From assembly GCF_024499015.1 (NCBI RefSeq), contig NZ_CP098604.1, positions 806,001 through 870,000 of the forward strand: a stretch of DNA of 64,000 nucleotides. The letters are read 5' to 3'. Below the pieces are notes generated by a model. The model did no database searches and was not told the origin of the DNA. It saw nothing but the letters and a program-made list of their open reading frames with translations. Origin of the DNA: Xanthomonas hortorum pv. pelargonii. Lineage in GTDB: Bacteria; Pseudomonadota; Gammaproteobacteria; Xanthomonadales; Xanthomonadaceae. Shown piece after piece: positions 37,935 to 50,997 of this stretch. The position numbers were made by a program, and so were the translations under genes. The stretch's first letter is position 1, and each line of letters opens with the position of its first letter.

Positions 37935-40556
37935 TTGCAAACCATCAACACCAAAGACACCACCAAAGTCAGCACGGGCGCCGCCGAGCACACCCCGTTG
38001 ATGAAGCAATTCTTCGCAGCCAAGTCGGACTACCCCGACCTGCTGCTGTTCTTCCGCATGGGCGATTTCTACGAGCTGTTCTACGACGATGCGCGCAAGG
38101 CCGCGCGGCTGCTCGATATCACGCTGACCCAGCGCGGCAGTTCCGGTGGTGCGCCGATTCCGATGGCCGGCGTGCCGGTGCATGCTTACGAGGGCTATCT
38201 GGCGCGGCTGGTGGCGTTGGGCGAGTCGGTGGCGATCTGCGAGCAGATCGGCGACCCGGCGCTAGCAAAGGGCCTGGTCGAACGCAAGGTGGTGCGCATC
38301 GTCACGCCCGGCACGGTCACCGACGAGGCGCTGCTGGACGAGCGTCGCGACACCTTGTTGATGGCGATCTCGCGCAGCAAACAAGGCTACGGCCTGGCCT
38401 GGGCCGATCTGGCCGGCGGGCGTTTTCTGGTCAATGAAGTGGACAGCGTGGATGCGCTGGAAGCGGAAATCGCGCGCCTGGAACCGGCCGAGCTGCTGGT
38501 GCCCGACGAAGACAACTGGCCGGAATTCCTGCGCGGGCGCATCGGCGTGCGGCGGCGGCCGCCGTGGTTGTTCGACGCCGATAGCGGCCGGCGCCAGCTG
38601 CTGGCGTTCTTCAAATTGCACGACCTGTCCGGCTTCGGCATCGACGACAAGCCCTGCGCCACTGCGGCGGCCGGCGCGCTGCTCGGCTATGTCGAAGAAA
38701 CCCAGAAACAGCGCTTGCCGCATCTGACCTCCATCGCGATGGAAGTGGCCAGCGAGGCGATCTCGATGAACGCGGCCACGCGCCGGCACCTGGAGCTGGA
38801 CACGCGCGTCGATGGCGACACCCGCAACACCTTGCTCGGGGTGCTGGACAGCACGGTCACGCCGATGGGCGGGCGCCTGCTGCGCCGTTGGCTGCATCGC
38901 CCGTTGCGCCTGCGCGAGGTGCTGGTACAGCGCCACCACGCAGTCGGCAGCCTGATCGACACCGGCGCCGATGCCGACGTGCGCGAGGCCTTCCGCGCGC
39001 TTGGCGATCTGGAACGTATCCTCACCCGGGTGGCACTGCGCTCGGCGCGCCCGCGCGATTTTTCCACCTTGCGCGATGGCCTGGCGCTGCTGCCGAAGGT
39101 CCGCACCATCCTCGCGCCACTGGATTCGCCGCGCCTGCAGACGCTGTACGCAGAACTCGGCGAACACGATGCCACCGCGCATCTGCTGATCAGCGCAGTG
39201 GCCGAGCAACCGCCGCTCAAACTCAGCGACGGCGGCGTCATCGCCACCGGTTACGACGCCGATCTGGACGAGTTGCGTCGCCTGTCCACCAACGCCGACC
39301 AATTCCTGATCGACCTGGAACAACGCGAACGCGCCAGCAGCGGCATCGCCACGCTCAAGGTCGGCTACAACCGCGTGCATGGCTACTACATCGAGATCAG
39401 CAAGGGCCAGGCCGAAAAGGCCCCGCTGCACTACAGCCGCCGGCAGACGCTGACCAACGCCGAGCGTTACATCACCGAAGAACTCAAGAGCTTCGAGGAC
39501 AAGGTGCTATCGGCGCGCGAGCGTTCGCTATCGCGCGAAAAACTGCTCTACGAAGGCCTGCTCGACGCGCTCGGCGGCGAGCTTGAGGGCCTCAAGCGCT
39601 GCGCCAGTGCATTGAGCGAACTGGATGTGTTGGCTGGGTTCGCAGAACGCGCGCAGGCACTGGACTGGTCGCAGCCGGAACTGGACAGCGCACCGTGCCT
39701 GCGTATCGAGCGCGGCCGCCACCCGGTGGTAGAAGCGGTGCGCGACCAACCGTTCGAACCCAACGATCTGGACCTGCACACCGACCGCCGCATGCTGGTC
39801 ATCACCGGCCCGAACATGGGCGGTAAATCGACCTATATGCGCCAGAACGCCTTGATCGTGTTGCTGGCGCATATCGGCAGCTATGTGCCGGCCAGCCGTG
39901 CAGTGATCGGGCCGATCGACCGCATCCTCACCCGCATCGGTGCCGGCGACGATCTGGCCCGCGGGCAATCCACCTTCATGGTGGAAATGGCCGAAACCAG
40001 CTACATCCTGCATCACGCCACGCCGCAATCGCTGGTGCTGATGGACGAAATCGGCCGCGGCACTTCCACCTACGATGGCCTCGCATTGGCCGACGCCGTT
40101 GCACGCCATCTGGCCCACACCAATCGCTGCTACACGCTATTCGCCACGCATTACTTCGAGCTCACCGCACTGGCCGACGAATCGCATGCCGGCGGTGCCA
40201 GCGGCATTGCCAACGTGCATCTGGATGCGGTCGAACACGGCGAGCGTCTGGTGTTCATGCATGCGGTCAAGGACGGCCCGGCCAATCGCAGCTTCGGTCT
40301 GCAGGTCGCCGCGCTGGCCGGCTTGCCCAAGGCTGCGGTCACCCAGGCGCGTCATCGTCTGGCTGAACTGGAACAACGCGGCGGCGAAAGCCATGTCGCG
40401 CAGATGGCCCCGGCCGCATTGGATGCGCCGCAGCAGTTCGGCCTGTTCACCGCGCCCTCCTCTGCTGCGCAAGAAGCACTGCAGGCGCTGGACCCGGACG
40501 AACTCACGCCCAAGCAGGCGCTGGAGGCGCTGTATCGGCTGAAGGCGTTGCTGTGA
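37935..40556 (+). CDS. mutS: DNA mismatch repair protein MutS
   Basis: 873 residues if started at TTG 37935 (product [13 protein letters not shown]). This is preferred over ATG 38001 because family members carry about 20 residues before [17 protein letters not shown]. Domain I has the mismatch-stacking motif [14 protein letters not shown]. The ATPase has Walker [16 protein letters not shown] (near residue 625), Walker [17 protein letters not shown] (near 700), and the signature [10 protein letters not shown]. The C-terminal tail [15 protein letters not shown] is the tetramer domain. It recognises base mismatches and recruits MutL. The gene is intact, so the many small indels elsewhere cannot be blamed on its visible loss. 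Confidence 0.96.
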   Translation: MQTINTKDTTKVSTGAAEHTPLMKQFFAAKSDYPDLLLFFRMGDFYELFYDDARKAARLLDITLTQRGSSGGAPIPMAGVPVHAYEGYLARLVALGESVAICEQIGDPALAKGLVERKVVRIVTPGTVTDEALLDERRDTLLMAISRSKQGYGLAWADLAGGRFLVNEVDSVDALEAEIARLEPAELLVPDEDNWPEFLRGRIGVRRRPPWLFDADSGRRQLLAFFKLHDLSGFGIDDKPCATAAAGALLGYVEETQKQRLPHLTSIAMEVASEAISMNAATRRHLELDTRVDGDTRNTLLGVLDSTVTPMGGRLLRRWLHRPLRLREVLVQRHHAVGSLIDTGADADVREAFRALGDLERILTRVALRSARPRDFSTLRDGLALLPKVRTILAPLDSPRLQTLYAELGEHDATAHLLISAVAEQPPLKLSDGGVIATGYDADLDELRRLSTNADQFLIDLEQRERASSGIATLKVGYNRVHGYYIEISKGQAEKAPLHYSRRQTLTNAERYITEELKSFEDKVLSARERSLSREKLLYEGLLDALGGELEGLKRCASALSELDVLAGFAERAQALDWSQPELDSAPCLRIERGRHPVVEAVRDQPFEPNDLDLHTDRRMLVITGPNMGGKSTYMRQNALIVLLAHIGSYVPASRAVIGPIDRILTRIGAGDDLARGQSTFMVEMAETSYILHHATPQSLVLMDEIGRGTSTYDGLALADAVARHLAHTNRCYTLFATHYFELTALADESHAGGASGIANVHLDAVEHGERLVFMHAVKDGPANRSFGLQVAALAGLPKAAVTQARHRLAELEQRGGESHVAQMAPAALDAPQQFGLFTAPSSAAQEALQALDPDELTPKQALEALYRLKALL

Positions 40557-40594
40557 GTGCGGGGATTGGAGGGTCGGGATTTGGGATTCGTAAC

Positions 40595-40634
40595 AGCGCC
40601 GTTTGAGGCGCTTGCGGATCCGTTGCGGCAACGG
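40595..40634 (+). terminator. Hairpins after mutS
   Basis: AGCGCC-GTTTGA-GGCGCT (40595-40612) is followed by CCGTTG-CGG-CAACGG (40620-40634), 38 bases after the mutS stop. Neither has a T run. They are the only structure found in the 320-base gap before the next gene; the rest of that gap holds no gene. Confidence 0.4.
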
Positions 40635-40876
40635 GGTTGGGTGGCCGTTTGAATGCTGGTTCGGGGGATTCGTCACGGCGTAGCTGCAAGACTGAAGCTT
40701 GCGTGGCCTGCTAGTCCAGTGCAGTTGCAGATTTGTGCGTTCGCTTGAACGCTGCCCTGCAATAGCGCCGGCTCGCGCGACATCATGCTGCACGGTGACG
40801 CACACCGCGCGGTTTGCTCTGCTGCCGCGACAGGCGCACCCTGCCTCGACGTTTTGTCCAACCGGAGAGCACACCG

Positions 40877-41491
40877 ATGACTACGCCCGCCTCGTTGACC
40901 GATCAACTGGCCGCGCAACTGCAGGGCCCGCAGTTGCAGCAACTCGCCAGCCGGCTCGGCATCGCGCCCGAGCAGGCGCAATCGGCGGTGCAGACCGCCC
41001 TGCCCTTGTTGATGGGCGCACTGGGCCGCAACAGCCAGCAGGCCGGCGGCACCGATGCCTTGTTGGTCGCCCTGCAGCGCGACCACGCCGGCAGCCCGGA
41101 CATCGGCAGCCTGCTTGGCGCGCTGCTGGGCGGCTCGGCCAATGGTGCGCAAGGCAATGGCGCCGGCATCGTGAGTCATCTGTTCGGCGACAAGGCACCG
41201 CAGGCGGCTGCGGGCCTGGGCAAGGCCACCGGGCTGGAAACCGGCAAGGCCAGCCAACTGCTGCAACTCTTGGCGCCCATCGTGATGGCGTATCTGGCCA
41301 GGCGCTTCCTCACTGGCACGACGACGGCCAGCAGTCAGCTCGGCCCGGCCTTGGCACAGGAACGCCAGCAAGTCGGCAGCAATAGCGGCGTCAGCGGCCT
41401 GCTGAGCAGCGTGCTGGATCAGGATGGCGACGGGAAGCTGGGCCTGGGCGATGTCATGAAACTCGGCCGCAGCCTGTTCGGCAAGCGCTGA
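40877..41491 (+). CDS. DUF937 (YidB-like) protein
   Basis: 204 residues from ATG 40877 with GGAG upstream. The N-terminal part is DUF937-like (LTDQLAAQLQGPQLQQLASR, AVQTALPLLMGALGRN), and there is a Gly-rich middle (LLGALLGGSANGAQ). The end DQDGDGKLGLGDVMKLG looks like a calcium-binding EF-hand-like loop. The family is widespread and of unknown function. No signal peptide. It has its own transcription unit between mutS and katG. Confidence 0.82.
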   Translation: MTTPASLTDQLAAQLQGPQLQQLASRLGIAPEQAQSAVQTALPLLMGALGRNSQQAGGTDALLVALQRDHAGSPDIGSLLGALLGGSANGAQGNGAGIVSHLFGDKAPQAAAGLGKATGLETGKASQLLQLLAPIVMAYLARRFLTGTTTASSQLGPALAQERQQVGSNSGVSGLLSSVLDQDGDGKLGLGDVMKLGRSLFGKR

Positions 41492-41541
41492 CAGGTCGCT
41501 GCCGTGCGCCAGGGTTCCGCCCGGGTGTCTCCTCCCCATCC

Positions 41542-41578
41542 ATAGCGACACCCTATCGATATTGTTGAATAATTCGAA
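41542..41578. promoter_or_regulatory. Partial OxyR-like site upstream of katG
   Basis: ATAG-N7-CTAT (41542-41556) matches half of the OxyR consensus exactly. The following two tetrads, at the right N7 spacings (GTTG at 41564, CGAA at 41575), are degenerate. It lies about 285 bases before the katG ATG in a 372-base gap that is otherwise free of genes. OxyR control of katG is known in Xanthomonas; the exact site is inferred from this pattern. Confidence 0.45.
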
Positions 41579-41776
41579 TTCCCCAACCGATCGATGCTCC
41601 TTATCGTGTGCACACGCCGCCACGATGAGTCCGCCTGATGCGCAGCTCCGCCAGTCACATTCCGGATACCGGCCTATACCGGCCCCTGCGGGCAGGCGCT
41701 AGCATCGGCACACGCGGCAACGATGCTCGATGACCCCACGGCCGCATGTGCGCCTTCGATCGATCACCACAGCTGA

Positions 41777-44110
<2,334 letters not shown>

Positions 44111-44342
44111 CAGCGGCGATCAGGACGACGGCACTTGCCACCAGGTGTGTGCCGTCGTTGCTCGGGGCGGCACTTGCCACGCGTGCTATTCCGAATGCGC
44201 GACTGACGATTGCTGGATACTTTTGTCGCCCAATCAACGTGGCATCGAGAAGCTTGCATCGAGCAGGCCCTTGAGCACGGATGGCGGTTGCGGCGATGTT
44301 GGTTTCCACGCGTCAAGCGCAATGCAGGCATATGACCGCATT

Positions 44343-44378
44343 AACGCAAACGCCCCGAATAATCGGGGCGTTTGCGTT
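44343..44378. terminator. Bidirectional terminator between katG and hslR
   Basis: A perfect 16-base stem (44343-44358 and 44363-44378) with core CGCCCCGA/TCGGGGCG and loop ATAA, flanked by A- and T-rich ends. It lies between convergent katG and hslR. It is the only feature seen in the 305-base gap 44111-44415. Confidence 0.8.
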
Positions 44379-44415
44379 TCCATCATTCCAGACGCAGCAC
44401 GACAATCACGCAGCG

Positions 44416-44823
44416 CTACAACGCGTCGATATCGCCCAACGCAGTGATCAACCGACGTGCACGCTTGTCCGGTTTGCCGATAGGTGCACGATAGCCGGTG
44501 CGTTCGGCCACACGCTGCAGCCGCCACTGCGTGCGTCCCTCGCGTGAGGCATCGCTTTCCACGTACAGCGCCTGCGCCACCGGTGCCGGCCCGCGCACGT
44601 CGCTGAGCGCGGCAACCGTGATCTCGAAGATTTCACCGCCACGGTCGATGCGCAACTGCTCGCCCTGGCGTACCGCACGCGATGGCTTTGGCCGCTGGCC
44701 GGCGACATCCACCTTTCCGTTGTCCACCGCCGTCTTGGCCAGGCTGCGGGTCTTGAAGAAGCGTGCTGCCCACAACCACACATCCAGCCTGACCGTCGTC
44801 GCTTGTTCCACCAATTGAGTCAT
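44416..44823 (-). CDS. hslR: S4-domain RNA-binding protein, Hsp15
   Basis: 135 residues with an N-terminal S4 domain: VRLDVWLWAARFFKTRSLAK and NGKVDVAGQRPKPSRAVRQGE. The basic C-terminus (KPDKRARRLI) is typical. Hsp15 binds stalled 50S subunits that carry peptidyl-tRNA and helps free them after heat stress. Length and order agree with E. coli HslR. Single-gene unit, ending toward katG. Confidence 0.88.
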   Translation of the reverse strand: MTQLVEQATTVRLDVWLWAARFFKTRSLAKTAVDNGKVDVAGQRPKPSRAVRQGEQLRIDRGGEIFEITVAALSDVRGPAPVAQALYVESDASREGRTQWRLQRVAERTGYRAPIGKPDKRARRLITALGDIDAL

Positions 44824-45143
44824 CGCGTTGTGCTTGCCGTTGGGTCCATTGGCTGCATGCCGGTGTGGTCATCGCGCTGCATCGGCGCGGTGCAACCGGC
44901 TGCATCGAGCAAGAAATATCTGGGCAACCGCACCGGAACTCAAGCGCCACCGCCGGCCAGATCCAGCCTGCCTGCCACACACTGGCTGACCGATACAGGC
45001 AGAGCTGCATGGCCCGTGTGGTGCCCCGTGACATCGGCCTGGCGAGCTCGCTCTTCCGCGGCTGTTGAGATTTGCCAGGCGACCGCACGCGGCACACACG
45101 CCAATGCTAGTGTTCGCAGCTTCCGCACCACGGCGCGTCTGCG
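44824..45143. other. 320-base divergent region, hslR and MATE gene
   Basis: No gene or strong motif was recognised in this region. It should carry the promoters of both flanking genes. Confidence 0.4.
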
Positions 45144-46619
45144 ATGCCTAAATCCGCTGTCCTGACCGAAGGCCCGATCGGCAAGAATCTGCTGCTGTTC
45201 GCACCGCCGATCCTGGCAGGCAATATCGCCCAGTCGCTCAACGGCTCGATCAATGCGATCTGGGTGGGCCGCTACCTCGGCGAGGCGGCACTGACTGCGG
45301 CAGCCAACGCCAACAGCATCATGTTCTTCCTGATCGGCTCGGTGTTCGGCATCGGCATGGCCTCGACCATCCTGATCGGCCAGGCGATGGGCGCACGCGA
45401 CATCGCGCAGGCACGCAAGGTCATGGGCACCAGCGCCAGTTTTTTCGGCGGCCTGTCGGCAGCGATTGCGGTCTTCGGCTGGTTTCTGGCGCCGCATCTA
45501 TTGACCGCGATGGGTACACCACCGGCGTCGCAGACATTGGCCGAGGAGTACCTGCGTGTCATCTTCCTGGCGATGCCGCTGATCTATGTGTTCGCGTTTT
45601 TGTCGGCGGCACTGCGTGGTACCGGCGATGCGCGCACACCGTTCCGCTTCTTGCTGGTGTCGGTGGTGCTGGACATCGTGTTCAACCCATTGCTGATCTT
45701 CGGTCTCGGCCCGTTTCCGGCACTCGGTATCGCCGGTGCGGCCTGGGCCACGCTGCTGGCGCAAGTGGTCGCACTCGGCGGGTTGCTGCTGTATTTACGC
45801 AAGAAACGCCATGTCCTGTGGTTGGGGCGCGGCGATCTGCAGCTGTTCCGGATCTCACCGACGATCCTGCGCGCGCTCATCGTCAAAGGCGTGCCGATGG
45901 GCCTGCAGATGGTGCTGATCTCGCTGTCCATGATCGCGATGATGACGCTGGTCAACGGCTTCGGCACCGACACTGCGGCCGCTTACGGCGCAGCGCTGCA
46001 GCTATGGACGTATGTGCAGATGCCGGCGATGGCGCTGGGCGCTGCATGCTCCACGATGGCGGCGCAGAATGTGGGTGCCGGGCTCTGGAACCGCGTCGAT
46101 GCGACCGCACGCACCGGCATCGTCGCCAACTTCTTGATGACCGGCATTCTGATCGTGCTGCTGATCCTGTTCGATCACTGGACGCTCGCCCTGTTCCTGC
46201 CGACCGACAGCCCGACGCTGGAAGTGGCGCGGCATCTCAATCACATCGGCATCTGGTCGTTCCTGCTGTTTGGCGTGAGCTTCGTCATTTCCGGCGTGGT
46301 GCGCGCGACCGGCGCGGTGATCCCGCCACTGCTGATCCTGGCATTCGGTCTATGGGGTGTGCGCGTGCCGCTGGCGAACGCCTTGATCCCGCATCTGGGA
46401 GCCGACGGCATCTGGTGGAGTCTTCCGATCAGTTCGGTCTGCTCGATGCTGCTGTCGCTGGCGTATTACCGCTGGGGCGGCTGGCGCAAGGCGCGCATGT
46501 TGACCACGCCTGCGGATCCGGCGGAGCTGGCGGCCGCTGCGGAGGTTCCGGCACACCCGGCTTCGCCGGTCGCCGATACGGCACCGTTGACGGAATTGCC
46601 GAGGCCTCGCCAGCGCTGA
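45144..46619 (+). CDS. MATE-family multidrug/metabolite exporter
   Basis: 491 residues with about twelve membrane segments in two halves, beginning GPIGKNLLLFAPPILAGNIA and NGSINAIWVGRYLGEAALTA. Typical MATE features are the polar VPMGLQMVLISLSMIAMMTL at the second half and QNVGAGLWNRVD in the loop. The C-terminal 40 residues are Pro/Ala-rich and cytoplasmic. The family exchanges Na+ or H+ for cationic drugs or metabolites. Nothing in the sequence gives the substrate. Single gene. Confidence 0.88.
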   Translation: MPKSAVLTEGPIGKNLLLFAPPILAGNIAQSLNGSINAIWVGRYLGEAALTAAANANSIMFFLIGSVFGIGMASTILIGQAMGARDIAQARKVMGTSASFFGGLSAAIAVFGWFLAPHLLTAMGTPPASQTLAEEYLRVIFLAMPLIYVFAFLSAALRGTGDARTPFRFLLVSVVLDIVFNPLLIFGLGPFPALGIAGAAWATLLAQVVALGGLLLYLRKKRHVLWLGRGDLQLFRISPTILRALIVKGVPMGLQMVLISLSMIAMMTLVNGFGTDTAAAYGAALQLWTYVQMPAMALGAACSTMAAQNVGAGLWNRVDATARTGIVANFLMTGILIVLLILFDHWTLALFLPTDSPTLEVARHLNHIGIWSFLLFGVSFVISGVVRATGAVIPPLLILAFGLWGVRVPLANALIPHLGADGIWWSLPISSVCSMLLSLAYYRWGGWRKARMLTTPADPAELAAAAEVPAHPASPVADTAPLTELPRPRQR

Positions 46620-46723
46620 TGTCCACTGGCAGTGCGAAGAACAGACGCTCGCGCGCCCACACGTTCCCGCGAACGTTGTGGGATCACCACCTGCCGATTC
46701 ACGAATCCCGATTCTCATAACGC

Positions 46724-46749
46724 AAACGGCCGCCCGAAAGCGGCCGTTT
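46724..46749 (-). terminator. Terminator after rplS
   Basis: AAACGGCCGC and GCGGCCGTTT form a 10-base stem with a six-base loop, 32 bases after the rplS stop in its reading direction. A/T at the arm ends lets it act on both strands, thus also for the convergent MATE gene. Confidence 0.7.
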
Positions 46750-46780
46750 GGCAGTGGCAGAAGCAACCTGCCAGTGTGAC

Positions 46781-47188
46781 TTACTGAGCCTTGGCAGCAG
46801 CCTGGCGAGCAGCCTTGGCCTGCGCAGCGGCGGCCAGATCTTCCTTGATGCGGGCAGCCTTGCCTTCCAGACCACGCAGGTAGTACAGCTTGCCGGCGCG
46901 AACCTTACCGCGACGCTTCACTTCGACCGAGTCGATGATGGCGCTGTGGGTCTGGAACACGCGCTCGACGCCGAAGCCGTGCGAGATCTTGCGGACGGTG
47001 AACGCGGAGTTCAGGCCAGCATTCTTGGTACCGATCACGACGCCCTCATAGGCCTGCACGCGCTCGCGATTGCCTTCCTTCACCTTGACGTTCACCACAA
47101 CGGTGTCGCCCTGGTTGAATTCCGGCAGCTGGCGCTGAATCTGGGCGGCTTCGAAGTCAGCCAGGATGGTCTTGTTGAGTTTGCTCAC
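46781..47188 (-). CDS. rplS: 50S ribosomal protein L19
   Basis: 135 residues from a GTG start at 47188; there is no ATG in frame before [15 protein letters not shown]19 motifs are [37 protein letters not shown] and [21 protein letters not shown]. The C-terminal Ala/Lys tail is usual in Xanthomonas. L19 lies at the 30S-50S interface. Last gene of the rpsP-rimM-trmD-rplS operon. Confidence 0.97.
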   Translation of the reverse strand: MSKLNKTILADFEAAQIQRQLPEFNQGDTVVVNVKVKEGNRERVQAYEGVVIGTKNAGLNSAFTVRKISHGFGVERVFQTHSAIIDSVEVKRRGKVRAGKLYYLRGLEGKAARIKEDLAAAAQAKAARQAAAKAQ

Positions 47189-47335
47189 GATGGGCACCGC
47201 GTGTCTGGTGATATTGGACCGGCAGTCGCCGCACGGCGATTGCTCGAGGTTCGTAGGAGGGCCAGACGCAAGGCTGGCCAGCAAGCCGCATATTGTACCC
47301 CAATCAATGTTGCAAGAGCTAGGGGTGAGCCCTTA

Positions 47336-48106
47336 TTACTTGTTGCCTGGTTTATCGTCGCCTGAGGCGAGTTCGCGACGAAACTCCTCCAGCAAGCGGC
47401 GATCGTTCTTGTCCAACCCTGCCTCGTCGAGCAGATCCGGGCGACGCAGCCAGGTCCGGCCCAGCGACTGCTGCCGGCGCCAGCGCGCAATCGCAGCGTG
47501 ATTACCAGAGCGCAGCACGTCCGGCACATCGCCCCAGTCGTGGGCCGATGGATGGCTGTAGTGCGGGCAATCCAGCAGACCCTGCGGGCCTTCGAAACTG
47601 TCCTGGGCCGCAGATTCGGCATCGTTCAACACGCCTTCCTGCAACCGCGTCACCACATCCACCAGCACCGCTGCGCCAAGCTCGCCACCGGATAACACGT
47701 AGTCGCCGATGGAGATTTCCATATCCACCGCCTGCGCCAGAAACCGCTCGTCCACGCCTTCGTAACGCCCGCACACCAACACCATGCGCGGCAACTGCGC
47801 CAACTCGCGGGCGAGCGGCTGGGTGAGCGGCCGCCCCTGCGGGCTGAGGTAGATCACCGGTGCAGGACGCGTGTCTGCGGCTTGCACCGCAGCCAGACAG
47901 GCCCGCAACGGCTCGATCAACATCACCATGCCGGGCCCACCACCGAACGGACGGTCGTCCACACGGCGGTAGTTACCCTGCGCATGGTCGCGCGGATTCC
48001 AGCCCTGCAGTTCCAGCAAGCCACGCTCCTGCCCCCGCCCGACCACGCCGAACGCCGCGCATTGCGCGATGAACTCGGGGAACAAGCTGATGACGTCGAT
48101 GCGCAC
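47336..48106 (-). CDS. trmD: tRNA (guanine-37-N1)-methyltransferase
   Basis: 256 residues from a GTG at 48106 (product [20 protein letters not shown]). It methylates G37 next to the anticodon with S-adenosylmethionine. The SPOUT knot motifs [17 protein letters not shown] and [16 protein letters not shown] are present, with the catalytic Asp in [15 protein letters not shown]. Third gene of the rpsP operon; the 80-base gap after rimM holds a short GGGAATCGGGATT-like stretch. Confidence 0.96.
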   Translation of the reverse strand: MRIDVISLFPEFIAQCAAFGVVGRGQERGLLELQGWNPRDHAQGNYRRVDDRPFGGGPGMVMLIEPLRACLAAVQAADTRPAPVIYLSPQGRPLTQPLARELAQLPRMVLVCGRYEGVDERFLAQAVDMEISIGDYVLSGGELGAAVLVDVVTRLQEGVLNDAESAAQDSFEGPQGLLDCPHYSHPSAHDWGDVPDVLRSGNHAAIARWRRQQSLGRTWLRRPDLLDEAGLDKNDRRLLEEFRRELASGDDKPGNK

Positions 48107-48185
48107 TGGATGGGAATCGGGATTGGGGAATGGGTACAGCAAGAACGGAGCGCAAGCACCGCTCAGATCAGATCAGAAATTCCGA

Positions 48186-48698
48186 TCAGAAATCCGGATC
48201 CCAGTCCACCACGATCACGTTGGCTTCAAAGTCGACCGACTTGACGAAATCCGGCAGCACGAACGGCACCAGCCGTTCGCGATCGCCGCGTACCACCATC
48301 ACGTCATTGGAGCCGGTGGAGAACAGATGCGACACCGTGCCGAGCTTGACGCCTTCGACGGTTTCCACCTGCAGCTCTTCCAGATCCACCCAATAATATT
48401 CATCGGGCTTGGGTGGCGGCAGCACGCTGCGCGAGACGTAAATCTCGATCCCGTGCATGGCTTCGACGGTGTCGCGATCGGAAACGTTGGGGAATGTTGC
48501 GACCAGATGCTTGCCCTGATCGCGCCCGCGCGCTCCGCTCAGTGTCGACTCCTCACCCGAGGGCGTACGCAGAATCCACGGTTGGTACCGGAAGATTGCG
48601 CTACGCGGCTCGGTCCAGGACTCGATCTTGAGTTCGCCCTTGACACCGAAAGCGCCGGCAACCCTGCCCAGCAGGATACGGCGCTCGGTCTGTTTCAT
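48186..48698 (-). CDS. rimM: 16S rRNA processing/maturation factor RimM
   Basis: 170 residues. The N-terminal barrel [19 protein letters not shown] and the PRC-barrel [18 protein letters not shown] are the two usual domains. It binds S19 and aids maturation of the 30S head. Order and direction (rpsP-rimM-trmD-rplS) are conserved across Proteobacteria. Confidence 0.96.
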   Translation of the reverse strand: MKQTERRILLGRVAGAFGVKGELKIESWTEPRSAIFRYQPWILRTPSGEESTLSGARGRDQGKHLVATFPNVSDRDTVEAMHGIEIYVSRSVLPPPKPDEYYWVDLEELQVETVEGVKLGTVSHLFSTGSNDVMVVRGDRERLVPFVLPDFVKSVDFEANVIVVDWDPDF

Positions 48699-48739
48699 TT
48701 GCGTCAGCTAGGCCGAGCGATGCGCTCGGCCCTCCCAAA

Positions 48740-49000
48740 TCAGGCCGCGGCGGCCTGAGGCTTGGATGCTTCGCGATACAGGTTACGCACCTTGTCGGTC
48801 AGCTGTGCGCCCTGGCCGACCCAATGGTCGACGCGCGCGATGTCCAGCACGACGCGCGGTTCTGCGCCCTGGGCAACCGGGTTGTAGTAACCCAGACGCT
48901 CGATGTTGCGGCCGTCGCGCGCGCTGCGCACGTCGGTCACGATGATGTGGTAGAACGGACGCTTCTTGGCGCCGCCGCGGGTCAGTCGAATCTTGACCAT
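48740..49000 (-). CDS. rpsP: 30S ribosomal protein S16
   Basis: 86 residues from ATG 49000. The sequence [20 protein letters not shown] is the conserved S16 start, followed by [20 protein letters not shown]. First gene of the operon, 41 bases before rimM. In many bacteria ffh lies directly upstream; here several genes and an IS element separate them. Confidence 0.97.
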   Translation of the reverse strand: MVKIRLTRGGAKKRPFYHIIVTDVRSARDGRNIERLGYYNPVAQGAEPRVVLDIARVDHWVGQGAQLTDKVRNLYREASKPQAAAA

Positions 49001-49110
49001 GGTGTCGTTTTCCTGAGTTGCCCAGTCGCCAGAGTGGCGCGGTAAGCCGGCGATTATAGCGGGCCCCGGCGGCGAAGCCAAGTCACCCGGTGACCGCCCC
49101 GCGCCAAGCC

Positions 49111-49908
49111 TCAGATCGCTTGCCACGCATGGGTTTGCAGGGCCTGCTCCAGCAGCGGCAGCTGCGCTGCATGTGGGCCCCAGCGGGCCGGCCCCATCGC
49201 CACGATCGCCTGCTGCCCGCGCGCATTGCAGGCGAAGGCGCCATCGAAACGATCCAGTTCGTCCAGTTGCACCGGCCGCCGAATCTGGCTGATCCCCAGC
49301 GTTTCCAGCCCGGTCTGCAGCAATTGCTGACGCGTTCCCAGCAAGGCCGGGCCTTGCGGCCAGACCACGCCACCGCGCTCCCACAAACCCAGATTCCAGA
49401 ACGCGCCTTCCAGCACCCTGCCCTGCGGATCCTGCAACACGACATCGTCGTGATCGGTATTCATGGCCAGCCGGCGCAGACGCAACAGCGGAAATGTCCC
49501 GACATGCTTGAGCTCGGGCTGATCGCGCACATAGCTGGTCACCTGCACGCGCAGCCCGGTCTCGGGCATGTCCGCTGGCGGCGACACCGCAACCAGCACG
49601 TCCAGCGCGACCTCGCGCAAGGGATCGCGAAAGTCGTAATCCTGCGCGAACACGGTGACGCGCAGGCTGGCATCGGCCATTGCCGAGGCTTCCAGCGCGG
49701 CGTGCATTTGCAGACGCAATGCCTCCTGCGCCAGCTCCATGCCGAACAGCGCGCTACTGCCCTGCTGTAGGCGCTGCAGATGCAGATCCAGCCCGAGCGT
49801 GGCACTGCTGCGCACCTGTAGCGTGGTGAAGTGGCCGTAGTTGATCAGCGCGGCAGCCCCGAGCTGCGCCGCGCTGGCGGGTACGCCATTGCAGAAGATC
49901 ACCGACAT
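49111..49908 (-). CDS. Class IV aminotransferase-like enzyme (PabC-like)
   Basis: 265 residues, PLP fold-type IV. Start [15 protein letters not shown] and [20 protein letters not shown] are usual for aminodeoxychorismate lyase. The PLP Lys is expected in [16 protein letters not shown] (near residue 136), and [19 protein letters not shown] is the E-x-x-x-N cofactor segment. PabC splits aminodeoxychorismate into 4-aminobenzoate and pyruvate for folate. Other class IV enzymes are possible, so no symbol is given. Its ATG overlaps the end of the upstream monooxygenase gene by 10 bases. Confidence 0.75.
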   Translation of the reverse strand: MSVIFCNGVPASAAQLGAAALINYGHFTTLQVRSSATLGLDLHLQRLQQGSSALFGMELAQEALRLQMHAALEASAMADASLRVTVFAQDYDFRDPLREVALDVLVAVSPPADMPETGLRVQVTSYVRDQPELKHVGTFPLLRLRRLAMNTDHDDVVLQDPQGRVLEGAFWNLGLWERGGVVWPQGPALLGTRQQLLQTGLETLGISQIRRPVQLDELDRFDGAFACNARGQQAIVAMGPARWGPHAAQLPLLEQALQTHAWQAI

Positions 49909-50990
49909 AACAGCGCCTGCGCGTCAGCCCACCATTGCGTTACCACCTGCGCGGCGGGCTGCGCGGGCGCCATCCAGGCCGATTGCCCGGCCCAGGCCTG
50001 CATGGCATCCAGGCGGTTGTCGCGCGCGGCGGCCTGGCGCATCGGCGCGGTCAGCGCGCGCTGCACCGGATACGGCGCTGGCGGCGGCGCATCTGCAGCG
50101 CTGGCGGCGCTTACATACGGTGTGACCAGCGCACGACCCAGTCGGCCGGAAAATGCGCGGGTCGGCTGGGTCTGTTCCGGTTCGGCCTGCGTCAGTGCCT
50201 CGGCCCAGGCGCTCGGCAGTGCAGCTTCGGGCGTACGCAGCAGGCCGGTACCGATCTGCACTGCACTTGCGCCCAGTGTGAGCGCCGCAGCAATGCCGCG
50301 TGCGCTGGCGATGCCGCCTGCGGCGATCACCGGGATGTGCAGGTGATCGACCAATCGCGGTAACAAGGCGAACAACCCGGTCGTCTGGCGCTCGGCCTGG
50401 CTGGCATCGAAGGCGCCACGATGGCCACCGGCTTCGGCCCCTTGTGCGACCACCGCATCGGCACCTGCTGCCTGTGCCGCAAGCGCTTCGTCCAGTGTGG
50501 TGGCGCAGGCGAACCACGCGATGCCGGCAGCCTTCAAACGCGCAACCTGATCGGGCCGAAACAGCCCCATGATCGATGAGGCAACCGCAGGACGCGCGGC
50601 GAGCAAGGCCTCGAACTGTGCGTCGAAGTCGGCTGGCGTTGTGTCACCTACGGCTGCAGAAACTGGCGGCCCCCACTGCGATAGAAATTCCCGCATGCGC
50701 GCTTCCGCATCTGCGTTGCGTACCGGTGCAGGATCGGGAATCCATAGATTGATCTGCGCGGGCCCGGTGCTCGCGTCACGAAACGCCATCATCCATGCCA
50801 CGATCTCCTGCGGCTGCGACAACACCGCACCCATCGCGCCCATGCCACCGGCTTCGGCAACCGCCGTCGACAACGGCACCGGGCAGGCGCCGGCCATGGG
50901 GCTGAGCAGAATGGGAGCGCCTAAGCCAAAACGCCGGCAAAAACGCGCGACGTTTGCGTACCGGCCATCCGACGCAAGCGACGGTGTCAC
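49899..50990 (-). CDS. Nitronate monooxygenase-like flavoprotein
   Basis: 363 residues from GTG 50990 (GAGG five bases upstream; GTG 50996 is a second choice). An FMN barrel: APILLSPMAGACPVPLSTAV and EAGGMGAMGAVLSQP at the start, GADAVVAQGAEAGGHRGAFD (with the conserved His) and VIAAGGIASARGIAAALTLGASAVQIGTG for phosphate binding. Members oxidise nitroalkanes or nitropropionate, or act as enoyl-ACP reductases (FabK type). It overlaps the genes on both sides, so it is coupled with the ankyrin and PabC-like genes. Confidence 0.85.
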   Translation of the reverse strand: MTPSLASDGRYANVARFCRRFGLGAPILLSPMAGACPVPLSTAVAEAGGMGAMGAVLSQPQEIVAWMMAFRDASTGPAQINLWIPDPAPVRNADAEARMREFLSQWGPPVSAAVGDTTPADFDAQFEALLAARPAVASSIMGLFRPDQVARLKAAGIAWFACATTLDEALAAQAAGADAVVAQGAEAGGHRGAFDASQAERQTTGLFALLPRLVDHLHIPVIAAGGIASARGIAAALTLGASAVQIGTGLLRTPEAALPSAWAEALTQAEPEQTQPTRAFSGRLGRALVTPYVSAASAADAPPPAPYPVQRALTAPMRQAAARDNRLDAMQAWAGQSAWMAPAQPAAQVVTQWWADAQALLCR

Positions 50991-50997
50991 CGACACC

